From NCBI GenBank assembly GCA_964474655.1, contig CAYYTU010000009.1:1-64000 (forward strand): a stretch of 64,000 nucleotides of DNA. Direction: 5' to 3'. Below the pieces are notes generated by a model. That model was not told the DNA's origin, did no database searches, and saw only the letters and a list, made by a program, of their open reading frames with translations. The stretch comes from CAYYTU01 sp964474655. Lineage in GTDB: Bacteria > Chloroflexota > Anaerolineae > B4-G1. The translations under genes and the position numbers were made by a program. This document shows positions 1 to 7,716 of the stretch, piece after piece (position 1 is the stretch's first letter; each line of letters begins with the position of its first letter).

Positions 1-219
1 GCAGCGATGATCCGCGAGATAGAATCCTTCCCGCTGCTGAAGGGCCTCCGCGGGCAGCCGCCCCGTGATCTTGACGCGCTTACTGATGCGCTGGTCACCT
101 TCTCGCAGTTGCCCTTCCGCTATCCCGCGATCGGCGAGCTCGACCTGAACCCGGTCTTTCTGTTCCCCGAAGGGGAGGGGTTGGTCGTGGGCGACGTGCG
201 GGTCATCCGCCGGGAGTGA
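1..219 (+). CDS. C-terminal end of an ADP-forming acyl-CoA synthetase (ATP-grasp part), 5' truncated by the window edge
   Basis: The frame is open from base 1 (Ala-Ala-Met...) and ends at TGA 217-219, so only the last 72 residues are present. The segment PLLKGLRGQPPRD followed by the ELDLNPVFLFPEG block is typical of the C-terminal ATP-grasp region of acetate--CoA ligase (ADP-forming) and related protein-acetyltransferase fusions. These enzymes interconvert acyl-CoA + ADP + Pi with acid + ATP + CoA in the cytoplasm. Whether this is the one-chain or two-subunit form cannot be seen. The next gene starts 10 bases downstream on the same strand. Confidence 0.8.
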   Translation, partial: AAMIREIESFPLLKGLRGQPPRDLDALTDALVTFSQLPFRYPAIGELDLNPVFLFPEGEGLVVGDVRVIRRE

Positions 220-229
220 GGGGCTGTCG

Positions 230-1975
230 ATGTCGGTGCTGAAACGTCTCTTCGGCTACGTCCGGCCCTACTGGAAGAAGCTGGTGGTCGTGGCCGTGTT
301 GCTCCTGGTCCGTACCGGAGTGAACCTGTTGCCGCCCCTTCTTCAGAAGCGCATCGTCGATCAGGTGATTGGAGCCCGGGAGTTGTCGTTGCTCTGGCCT
401 CTGGTCGGGGCGCTGGTCGGCGTGCACGCGCTTTCGCAGCTGGTGGATTTCGGCGATCTTTACCTGCGGCACGCGCTGGGCGAGCGGTTCATCTTCGATC
501 TGCGGGTGCGACTCTACGATCACCTGCAGCAGCTCTCCCTTTCGTTCTTCGAAAGCACCTCCACCGGCGAGCTGATGTCGCGGGTGACCAACGACGTCAA
601 CGCGCTGGAGCAGTTTATCACGCACGGTGTCGCGCTCACGGTGGTGGACTTCCTGCGGCTGGTGGGGGCCTCGGTGGTGCTGTTGGTGCTCGATTGGCAG
701 CTGGCCCTGGTGGTGCTGCTGCCGTTGCCCGTGATGGGGACGGGCTTGTGGATCTTCAACCATCGCGCCCGGCCCATCTACCGGCGGGTGCGGGATCGCT
801 TGGGCGATATCAACGCCAGTCTGCAGGATAAACTGGCGGGTATGAAAGTGGTGCAGGCCTTCGAGCGCGAGGAAGCCGAGCTGCGGCACTTTCGTCGTGT
901 CAGCGAGCGGTATTACGATGAGCGCGTGCGGGCCATCAAGACGTGGTCCGTCTTCTTCCCGGCGCTCTATTTCATCTCGGCGCTGGGGGGCGTGCTGGTG
1001 CTTGGCTTCGGGGCGCGGATGGTGGTCGACGATCGGCTCACCCTGGGCACGTTGGTGGCGTTTCTTTCTTACATCACCTCTTTCTATGAGCCGCTCCGGC
1101 GGTTGACGGAGGTCGATAACACATTCCAGCAGGCGATTGCGGCCGGCGAACGCATCTTTGAGCTGCTGGATCAAGAGCCGGAGATCCAGGATGCGCCGGG
1201 TGCCATTGCGCTGGAGGAGATCGAAGGGGAAGTACGGTTTGAGCACGTCCACTTTCGCTATGCCGAGGGCGACGATGTGCTGCACGACGTGACGTTCCAC
1301 ATCGCGCCGGGTGAGGTGGTGGCGCTGGTCGGCCCCAGCGGGGCGGGCAAGACGAGCATCGCGAACTTGATCTGCCGCTTCTACGATCCTGACCGGGGAT
1401 GGGTGCTGGTGGATGGGCACGATCTGCGGCAGGTGGAGGTGCAATCGCTGCGCGGGCAGGTGGCGGTCGTGTTGCAGGATACGTTCCTTTTCAACACCAC
1501 GGTGCGCGATAATTTACTCTGCGGCAACCCGGAGGCCGACGAGGAGACTGTTATGGCGGCGGCTAAGACGGCTTACGCGCACGATTTCATCGAGCAGCTG
1601 CCCGAAGGCTACGACACCGACATCGGCGAGCGTGGCGTCAGGCTGAGCGGCGGGCAGAAGCAGCGATTGGCGCTGGCGCGCGCCATCCTGGCCGATCCGC
1701 GCGTCTTGATCCTTGATGAGGCCACCTCGTCGGTCGATGCGGAGGCCGAGTACCTGATCCAGCAGGCGTTGGACCAGGTGATGAAAGATCGCACGGCGTT
1801 GGTCATCGCCCATCGGCTGAGCACGATCCGCAACGCCGACAAGATCATCGCTTTGGAAGGTGGACGTATCCGCGAGGTGGGCGATCACGAGGCCTTGCTG
1901 GAACAAGAGGGGTTGTATCATCAGCTCTACCAACGCCAGCTGGAGCTGGCGGTTAGTGGCTCGGGAAAGCCGTAG
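230..1975 (+). CDS. ABC exporter half-transporter, MsbA/LmrA-like (TMD-NBD)
   Basis: A 581-residue protein with an N-terminal six-helix exporter membrane domain (about residues 1-310) and a C-terminal nucleotide-binding domain. Visible motifs are Walker A GPSGAGKTS near residue 368, the Q-loop VLQDTFLFN, the signature LSGGQKQR near 471, Walker B VLILDEATSS near 491-500 with the catalytic Glu, and the H-loop IAHRLST near 527. All ATPase residues are present, so a homodimer could work alone. The substrate (lipid, drug or peptide) cannot be told from sequence. ATG 230 follows a GAGGGG stretch just after the upstream stop codon, so it may be cotranscribed with the acyl-CoA synthetase. Confidence 0.93.
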   Translation: MSVLKRLFGYVRPYWKKLVVVAVLLLVRTGVNLLPPLLQKRIVDQVIGARELSLLWPLVGALVGVHALSQLVDFGDLYLRHALGERFIFDLRVRLYDHLQQLSLSFFESTSTGELMSRVTNDVNALEQFITHGVALTVVDFLRLVGASVVLLVLDWQLALVVLLPLPVMGTGLWIFNHRARPIYRRVRDRLGDINASLQDKLAGMKVVQAFEREEAELRHFRRVSERYYDERVRAIKTWSVFFPALYFISALGGVLVLGFGARMVVDDRLTLGTLVAFLSYITSFYEPLRRLTEVDNTFQQAIAAGERIFELLDQEPEIQDAPGAIALEEIEGEVRFEHVHFRYAEGDDVLHDVTFHIAPGEVVALVGPSGAGKTSIANLICRFYDPDRGWVLVDGHDLRQVEVQSLRGQVAVVLQDTFLFNTTVRDNLLCGNPEADEETVMAAAKTAYAHDFIEQLPEGYDTDIGERGVRLSGGQKQRLALARAILADPRVLILDEATSSVDAEAEYLIQQALDQVMKDRTALVIAHRLSTIRNADKIIALEGGRIREVGDHEALLEQEGLYHQLYQRQLELAVSGSGKP

Positions 1976-2056
1976 CAGCTGGAGCGAAAGTCGACGGTCC
2001 ACTTTTCTATTTTGCTCCAACGCCAGGTTGTGCATATCACTTAACCTATGGTATAC

Positions 2057-2085
2057 TTGATATTGTGACTTGCTATAAATACTAT
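2057..2085 (+). promoter_or_regulatory. Sigma-70-like promoter for the response regulator/kinase pair
   Basis: TTGATA (2057-2062), a 17-nt spacer and TACTAT (2080-2085) lie about 20 nt before the response regulator start, leaving only a short leader. The region is AT-rich compared with the flanking genes. Seen by eye only. Confidence 0.5.
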
Positions 2086-2103
2086 CTGTAGAGGTTAATT
2101 GTG

Positions 2104-2829
2104 ATGGCAGATTTTATTGAGGTAATGATCGTTGACGATCACCCGGTCTTTCGTCAAGGCCTGAAGAACGTCCTGGCGGCTCAAGAGGACTTGAATGTGG
2201 TGGCAGAGGCCTCGACCGGCGAGGAGGCAATCGAGAAGGCGCAGGAGCTGCGTCCCCACGTCGTGGTGATGGACGTCAACTTGCCGGTTCTTAACGGCCT
2301 GCAAGCCACGCGTGAGATCAAGGATTGCTGCCCGGAGATCAATGTGATCGTGCTTACCGCTTATGACGACGAGGAACAAATCTACCACGCGATGCGCTCT
2401 GGAGCGTCGGCTTACTACGCCAAGGACGTCAACCCGGAGCGGTTGGTGGACGTGATTCAACACGTCAGGAGAGGCGAGTACGTGGTGGGCGAGGCAGTGC
2501 TCGATGAAGACGGCATCGGGGATTGGTTGTTGGAGCGGTTCCGGCGCTTTGGCGGCGAGGTGTTTGCGGGCCAGGAGGATTTTTTGACCCCGCTTACGCC
2601 GCGCGAGATGGAGATTCTGGAGCTGGTGGTGCAGGGTATGAGTAACCGGAAGATCGCTTATCAGCTGGGCATCAGCCATCAGACGGTCAAGAACCACATG
2701 ACCGCTATTTTGAGGAAGCTGGGCGCCACGGGACGGACGGAGGCTGCGGTTCATGCCCTGCGACGCGGTTGGGTGCCCCTGCGGCGGCAAGGTTCTGATA
2801 CGGCGGATGAGGTTACAAGTGAGCAGTAG
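2104..2829 (+). CDS. NarL/FixJ (DegU-like) response regulator
   Basis: A 241-residue two-domain regulator. The N-terminal receiver domain has DDH acidic residues, phospho-acceptor Asp57 in VVMDVNLP, the Thr of VLTAYDD and the Lys of YYAKDV. The C-terminal LuxR-type helix-turn-helix spans about residues 163-228 (LTPREMEILELV, SNRKIAYQLG, HQTVKNHM). It should dimerise and bind DNA when phosphorylated. The next gene encodes a DegS-like kinase, its probable partner, and the Flp pilin follows, so pilin or pilus control is a reasonable inference. A GTG at 2101 directly before the chosen ATG is an alternative start. Confidence 0.92.
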   Translation: MADFIEVMIVDDHPVFRQGLKNVLAAQEDLNVVAEASTGEEAIEKAQELRPHVVVMDVNLPVLNGLQATREIKDCCPEINVIVLTAYDDEEQIYHAMRSGASAYYAKDVNPERLVDVIQHVRRGEYVVGEAVLDEDGIGDWLLERFRRFGGEVFAGQEDFLTPLTPREMEILELVVQGMSNRKIAYQLGISHQTVKNHMTAILRKLGATGRTEAAVHALRRGWVPLRRQGSDTADEVTSEQ

Positions 2830-2838
2830 GCGGTGACT

Positions 2839-3894
2839 ATGGTCGATATTGAAGCGGGTTCGTTGGAGGCTTTGCAGGAGGAGAGCAGGCGGGAGTTTGA
2901 GCAGGTTCAGCGTGAGCTGAAGGAGATTGATCTCCTGATTCAACAGACGACGGATGAGGTCGAGCGCTTGGCGCGCCAGAATACGCAGGCGACCAATCGT
3001 TTGCATCAGGTCAAGTCGTCGTTCGATACTGTGCCACGCGAGGATATTAAGGAAGCGTATGCCACTGTCCTGGATACGCAGAAGCGCCTCTTCACGATGC
3101 GCGGCCAGCTGGAGAAGCTCCAGAGCGACCAGCGCAATATGACCGAGTATCTCAATCTACTCCGGACGGTCATTGAGTTCGAGGGGGAAGTGGAAGTTCA
3201 AGAGGCCGAGGCGGAGGAAGAGGAAAAGTCGGCCGAGCCGACGGTGGTGCGTATTATTGAGGCCCAGGAGCGCGAGCGAAGGCGGCTTAGCCGACAGATG
3301 CACGACGGTCCGGCCCAATCCTTGACCAATCTCATTCTGCAAGCGGAAATCTGCGAACGGCTGATGGACAAGGACCCGGAGCAGGCGCGAACCGAGCTCG
3401 CTAACCTGAAGCACGCAGTCACCGGGACCTTCCAGAAGGTCAAAGAGTTTATCCTCAATTTGCGCCCGATGATGCTCGACGATCTGGGGCTGGTACCCAC
3501 GCTTCGGCGCTATATGGAAAGCCTGTCGGAAACCACGGATATCCAGGCCAATTTGACCGTGACGGGGGGAGAGCGGCGATTGGTCTCTCACGAAGAGGTG
3601 ACCATCTTCCGGGTGGTTCAGGACCTGCTCAACAATGCCCAGGAATATAGCCAGGCGGAAAACGTCCAGGTCAATCTCAATCTGGGTGAGGATTTGGTCC
3701 GCGTCTCGGTTGAGGACGACGGCGAAGGATTTGACGTCACCGAGGCTCTGAATTCATCGGAGGCTGAACAGCTGGGCCTGAAGACGATGCGCGAACGGAT
3801 TGAGATGCTGGGAGGAGAGATCCACTTCGAGAGCAGCCTGGGGCATGGGATGAAGGCTCACCTGGAGCTGCCGGCTCTAGAGCGGGAAGGATAG
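2839..3894 (+). CDS. DegS/DesK-type sensor histidine kinase (cytoplasmic)
   Basis: A 351-residue kinase. The N-terminal 120 or so residues are rich in Glu, Gln and Arg heptads and look like a coiled-coil DegS-type sensor. HisKA_3 follows with phospho-acceptor His155 in RRLSRQMHDGPAQS, then a HATPase domain with N-box DLLNNAQEYS and G-box VEDDGEGFD. No membrane segment is visible, so it probably senses a cytoplasmic signal, as DegS does. ATG 2839 is preferred because AGTAGG lies 8 nt upstream; an in-frame GTG at 2833 is an alternative. It begins 9 nt after the response regulator stop, so the two are cotranscribed. Regulator first, kinase second is the reverse of degS-degU order. Confidence 0.9.
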   Translation: MVDIEAGSLEALQEESRREFEQVQRELKEIDLLIQQTTDEVERLARQNTQATNRLHQVKSSFDTVPREDIKEAYATVLDTQKRLFTMRGQLEKLQSDQRNMTEYLNLLRTVIEFEGEVEVQEAEAEEEEKSAEPTVVRIIEAQERERRRLSRQMHDGPAQSLTNLILQAEICERLMDKDPEQARTELANLKHAVTGTFQKVKEFILNLRPMMLDDLGLVPTLRRYMESLSETTDIQANLTVTGGERRLVSHEEVTIFRVVQDLLNNAQEYSQAENVQVNLNLGEDLVRVSVEDDGEGFDVTEALNSSEAEQLGLKTMRERIEMLGGEIHFESSLGHGMKAHLELPALEREG

Positions 3895-3907
3895 TACAAA
3901 CCTCCTA

Positions 3908-3936
3908 TTGCATTCCTGGGACGGATCGTATAGAAT
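3908..3936 (+). promoter_or_regulatory. Promoter of the Flp pilin gene
   Basis: TTGCAT (3908-3913), a 17-nt spacer and TAGAAT (3931-3936) precede the pilin start by about 50 nt. Together with the terminator after the gene this makes the pilin a separate transcription unit, as expected for a protein needed in large excess. Confidence 0.5.
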
Positions 3937-3987
3937 AATAATGCGCGAGTTAAACAAATGTATATATCCTTAGAGGAGGTGAGATAA

Positions 3988-4143
3988 ATGTTATTCCTAC
4001 CGCGCGAAGAAGGACAGGGCTTAGTAGAGTACGCGTTGATTCTGGTTCTGGTGGCCATTGTGGTGATTGCGATTCTTACCGTTCTTGGTCCGCAGATTGG
4101 TGACGTCTTCAGCGAGGTCGTGGATGGGCTGGGTGGCAGCTAA
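3988..4143 (+). CDS. flp: Flp/Fap-type IVb pilin (major Tad pilin), 51 aa
   Basis: A 51-residue precursor with a short charged leader (MLFLPREEG), then QGLVEYALILVLVAIVVIA. This is the Flp prepilin pattern: Gly before the cleavage site, Glu at position +5 followed by Tyr, and a hydrophobic helix. A TadV/prepilin peptidase would cleave the leader and the mature pilin would be polymerised by the TadA/B/C machine encoded at 19.5-25.4 kb. AGGAGGT lies 8 nt before the ATG. The gene has its own promoter and a strong 3' hairpin. No peptidase gene is visible in the window. Confidence 0.92.
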   Translation: MLFLPREEGQGLVEYALILVLVAIVVIAILTVLGPQIGDVFSEVVDGLGGS

Positions 4144-4173
4144 ACTATAGCAACATAGTTATCAATGTTATCG

Positions 4174-4206
4174 GACAAAGCCCCGCGTCTCCGGCGGGGC
4201 TTTGTC
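4174..4206 (+). terminator. Hairpin terminator after the Flp pilin
   Basis: A perfect 13-bp stem (4174-4186 with 4194-4206) and a 7-nt loop, 30 nt after the pilin stop. The stem ends in GGGGCTTTGTC, so the U-tract is short and lies partly within the stem. It probably gives a stable discrete pilin mRNA. From here to 4440 nothing else is recognisable. Confidence 0.75.
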
Positions 4207-4440
4207 GATTGTATCACCGAGTGATGTGCTTGGGATTCGTTGGTTGTGGCATCGGTATTACTTCTCCTTGAAGGGTCCTCGACGTTTACTTCTTCAGCAG
4301 TAGTGCGAAAGACGCCTGTATCTGCTCTGTTACTTTTGCTCCAGTGCGAAAAGTTTGCAAGGGGTCAATGAAAATCTGTGCCATCCGTGGTTGCCTTTTG
4401 GTTCTAGCTTGTCTAGATTAGGCGGGGAGGAAGCAACTCT

Positions 4441-5949
4441 ATGAGCCGCCGGAAGTGGGCCTTGCTGGCAATCATCCTCGCTGCCCTTGCGCTGCGGCTT
4501 TGGTGCTTGGATGCCCAGAGTCTCTGGTGGGACGAGATGGTGACCGTCTTCCGCTCCACAAGCCCCCCAGCGCTGATGTGGGAGGACATCCTCCGCCCCC
4601 GCAATCAGGTGCCGCTTCACTATCTGCTGATGCGTCCCTGGATGGCGCTGGGACATGGTGCGTTCTGGACACGCTACATCTCGGCGTGGTGGGGCGTACT
4701 GACCATAGCGCTGATCTTCCGCCTGGGGCAGGAGCTGGCGGGTGGACACGTCGGTCTCATCGCTGCTTTACTGTTGACGTTCTCCCCGATGCACGTCTGG
4801 TACTCGCAGGAAGGCCGCATGTACACGCTCTTGGGCGCCCTGACGTTGCTTTGCTACTTGCAGTTGCTGCGCTTGATGCGAGATCCCAACAATTGGATGG
4901 GTTGGTTGCTCTACGGGCTTGCGTTGCTGGCGGCGCTGTCCACGCACTACTTTACCGTCTTCATGTTCTTGGCTCAAGCGATCCCGATGCTGCTCCACCG
5001 ACGGCGACGCCCGGGTCTCTTCTGGCGTTGGGCGCTTGTCGTCGGGATCGTGGGGCTGGTTTTTTCTCCCTGGCTGGTGCTCACTATGCAGGCCGGGGGT
5101 TTTAGGCAATCACCTATCGCCTCCTGGATCGACGAAGCGCGCTGGTACGAGCCACTACTGACGCTCTACACCTTCGGTTTGGGCAGCACGGCCAATCTGA
5201 TGCACTGGTGGAACTGGCTGGCCTACGGCGCGCTGCTCGTGGCACTGGGCTGGGGTACGCGCCTGGCGCTGCGTCAACTTTCCTCATCGTTGGAGGGCCA
5301 GACGCTGGTAAACTGGCTACTGCTGCCGCTCTTCCTGATGTGGACTCTGTCGGTAAGAGTGCCGGGCTTGTCCGTGCGGCGCTCGGTCTATATGGACCGT
5401 TATGTCACCTGGCTTCTGCCGGTTTTTGCGCTGCTGGTGGCCTGGGGATGGCAACGCTGGCGGCATCGCCATTGGTCAGCCTGGGCGACAGCTGTACTTT
5501 ACGGCATTTGCTTGCTGATCTCGCTGAATACGCTCTACTCCGATTCCAGCTACGCTCGCGAGGACTGGCGGTCGACGGTGACGAACCTGAATCGCCTGGC
5601 TGCTGATGATGCCGTGCTGGTCAGCCGACCGGGACAGCGCTTGCCGCTCTGGTATTACCCTCCATCTGCTTCGATTACAATAGTCGAATTGTCCGGGAGC
5701 GTGCCGGAGGAGAGTTTGGTCAACTGGCTGGGTCTGGATAGTCCTCCCGATGAGCTGTGGCTGATCACTTCGCGGGAGAATACGAACCCCCATGTTTTCC
5801 CCGCCGAGCGCAACCGCGCGCTGGACGCGGGGGCGAAGTTCGACGGGCTCAAGACAGAGCTGGATGCACGCTACCCCATCAAGCACCGCCTGCGCTTCCC
5901 TGGCATCATCCTCTCGTGCTACCGCCTGGAGGGGACGGTCGGTGGATAG
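4441..5949 (+). CDS. GT-C family membrane glycosyltransferase (PMT/ArnT-like)
   Basis: A 502-residue polytopic membrane protein. The N-terminus has a transmembrane helix followed by LWWDEMVT, the first-loop acidic motif of the protein O-mannosyltransferase/ArnT superfamily. HVWYSQEGRMYTLL in a later loop is another family feature. About ten hydrophobic segments are followed by a soluble C-terminal tail. Such enzymes move a sugar from a polyprenyl-phosphate donor to a lipid or protein on the outer face of the membrane. Donor and acceptor are unknown. GGGGAGG lies 10-16 nt before the ATG. It is followed directly by another membrane gene that overlaps its end. Confidence 0.8.
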   Translation: MSRRKWALLAIILAALALRLWCLDAQSLWWDEMVTVFRSTSPPALMWEDILRPRNQVPLHYLLMRPWMALGHGAFWTRYISAWWGVLTIALIFRLGQELAGGHVGLIAALLLTFSPMHVWYSQEGRMYTLLGALTLLCYLQLLRLMRDPNNWMGWLLYGLALLAALSTHYFTVFMFLAQAIPMLLHRRRRPGLFWRWALVVGIVGLVFSPWLVLTMQAGGFRQSPIASWIDEARWYEPLLTLYTFGLGSTANLMHWWNWLAYGALLVALGWGTRLALRQLSSSLEGQTLVNWLLLPLFLMWTLSVRVPGLSVRRSVYMDRYVTWLLPVFALLVAWGWQRWRHRHWSAWATAVLYGICLLISLNTLYSDSSYAREDWRSTVTNLNRLAADDAVLVSRPGQRLPLWYYPPSASITIVELSGSVPEESLVNWLGLDSPPDELWLITSRENTNPHVFPAERNRALDAGAKFDGLKTELDARYPIKHRLRFPGIILSCYRLEGTVGG

Positions 5950-7477
5950 AAAGTGGTGGGGCTTTCTCGACACGCGCCGCCTGGTGCTGATCGTGACGCT
6001 AGCGGCGGTCTTCGCTATGGCGGCCCGCGCCCCCATCGACCACGACGGATGGTGGCACTTGGCTAGCGGACGCTACATCGTCGAGCGTGGCGCGATACCC
6101 CGCAGCGATCCATTCTCGCACACCAGGGCCGACGCGCCGTGGATCGACAACGGCTGGTTGGCCCAGATCAGCCTTTTTCTCGCCTATCGCTGGCTGGGAT
6201 ATGTCGGGTTGGGCCTGTGGGTTGCACTGGGGGTGACGGCGGCGACCGCTCTTCTCTGGCCTCAGATGAAAGGAGGGCCTTTCCTGCGGGCCTTTATCTT
6301 GATCCTGGCAGCGGCGGTGAGCGGGCCGGTGTGGACTATGCGTCCCCATCTGGCGACCTATGTGCTGACGGCAGCGTTGGGGTTGCTGCTCCACCTCTGG
6401 TGGTGCGGCGAGTCGAAAGTGCTCTGGCTCGTGCCCCCGCTGTTCGTGCTGTGGGTGAACCTGCATGCGGGATACGTTCTGGGATTGGGCGTACTGGGGC
6501 TCACGGTGGTTGGTGAGGGGATGGACCGTTTGAGGGGAGAGGGTGGAGCGCCGCCGTGGGAGAGGACCGCCAGGCTGGTCGGCGTGGGGGCGTTGGGCTT
6601 GCTGCTGGTGCCGCTCAACCCATACGGTCCCCGAATGTGGCGCTATCCATTCTACAACGCCGGTCAGCAGGTGGCCCGCTGGTTCATCGCCGAATGGGCC
6701 TCGCCGGATTTTCATCGCGCGGTCAGTCAACCCTTTGCCCTCATGCTCCTGCTGACGCTGCTGACGATGGGGCTCTCCAGGCGACGAGGCCGCTGGAGCG
6801 AGTTGCTGCCGGTAACGGTCTTCGCCTACCTGACGCTGCGGTCGCAGCGTGCCATGGGGCTCTTCGCCGTGGTCACGGTGCCGGTTTTGAGTCGATATGT
6901 GGCGTCACTGCTGACCCCGGTGATGGAACGCTGGAGGGTATCACGTCTCCGACGACCGACACCACCGCGCCGCACCTTGCTCAACGGGACCCTGGCGCTG
7001 CTGATAGTCGGCGCGGCGGCGCTCAAGGCCGGGGCGGTGTGGCGCGAACCGGCGACCAAACGGGCTGTGCAAAAGATCGGCTTCCCTGTCGAGGCGAGCG
7101 ACTGGCTCGCGGAGCGTCATCCGCCTGGCGAACTCTACAATCCTTATCAGTGGGGTGGCTATCTCATCTGGCGTCTCCCTGACTATCCGGTCTTCGTGGA
7201 CGGGCGGGCCGATATGTACGGCGATCCGTTCCTGTTGAAGTACATCGAGCTGGCAAGCGCATCCTCGGGTTGGGAGGAGGCGCTGGTAAGCCGAGATGTC
7301 TGCACCGCGCTGGTCACGCTCGATGGGCCGTTAGCCGAAGCGATGGACGGCTCGCTAAACTGGCGTCGCATCTATGAAGATCAGGTAAGCGCGATCTACC
7401 TGCGCTCGGATCTCTCCTGTGCCTGGGACGAGCGTTCCGAGTTCTCTAGACCGTCTTGTCTGAGATTAGAAATGTAA
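5942..7477 (+). CDS. Polytopic membrane protein, putative GT-C-like
   Basis: A 511-residue protein with around ten transmembrane segments. After the first helix it has IDHDGWWHLASGRYIVE and PRSDPFSHT, an acidic WWHL pattern shared by a family of uncharacterised membrane proteins resembling GT-C glycosyltransferases. A conserved periplasmic-looking block (NPYQWGGYLIW, VFVDGRADMYG) sits near the C-terminus. GTG 5942 is chosen: GGAGGGG lies 7 nt upstream and the start overlaps the previous gene by 8 nt, indicating translational coupling. The frame stays open upstream but that part is out-of-frame coding of the previous gene. The function is not known. Confidence 0.75.
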   Translation: MDRKWWGFLDTRRLVLIVTLAAVFAMAARAPIDHDGWWHLASGRYIVERGAIPRSDPFSHTRADAPWIDNGWLAQISLFLAYRWLGYVGLGLWVALGVTAATALLWPQMKGGPFLRAFILILAAAVSGPVWTMRPHLATYVLTAALGLLLHLWWCGESKVLWLVPPLFVLWVNLHAGYVLGLGVLGLTVVGEGMDRLRGEGGAPPWERTARLVGVGALGLLLVPLNPYGPRMWRYPFYNAGQQVARWFIAEWASPDFHRAVSQPFALMLLLTLLTMGLSRRRGRWSELLPVTVFAYLTLRSQRAMGLFAVVTVPVLSRYVASLLTPVMERWRVSRLRRPTPPRRTLLNGTLALLIVGAAALKAGAVWREPATKRAVQKIGFPVEASDWLAERHPPGELYNPYQWGGYLIWRLPDYPVFVDGRADMYGDPFLLKYIELASASSGWEEALVSRDVCTALVTLDGPLAEAMDGSLNWRRIYEDQVSAIYLRSDLSCAWDERSEFSRPSCLRLEM

Positions 7478-7614
7478 GTAAGATATAGATGATCATAAAG
7501 AATTGAATTTCCTGGTGTGTTTCAAATGACTGGGGCGCGGTCGGGAGCGCCTAGCGGAAGAGTGCCTCTGATCGATCAAAACTCATTGTATTGTAATGGG
7601 GTACTTTTGTGCTA

Positions 7615-7642
7615 TTGCCTTTTATCCTTAATAATTTATAAT
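7615..7642 (+). promoter_or_regulatory. Promoter of the TadE-adhesin/pilus-assembly gene group
   Basis: TTGCCT (7615-7620), a 16-nt spacer and TATAAT (7637-7642) lie in an AT-rich island 75 nt before the giant TadE gene. The predicted leader is about 70 nt and contains a G-rich tract before the AAGGGGG ribosome binding site. Confidence 0.55.
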
Positions 7643-7716
7643 AGAGTTGTTCAATCTGTTCGAGGATCGAGCTGCCGGGGGGGACCGGCGGGTCTTTGTA
7701 TAAGGGGGATGGACAG

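Noticed and set aside
203..1444. Long minus-strand reading frame opposite the first ABC transporter
   Set aside because: Composition is His/Gln/Arg-rich, typical of the antisense of a GC-rich gene, with no start signal or domain; the plus-strand protein has all ABC motifs.
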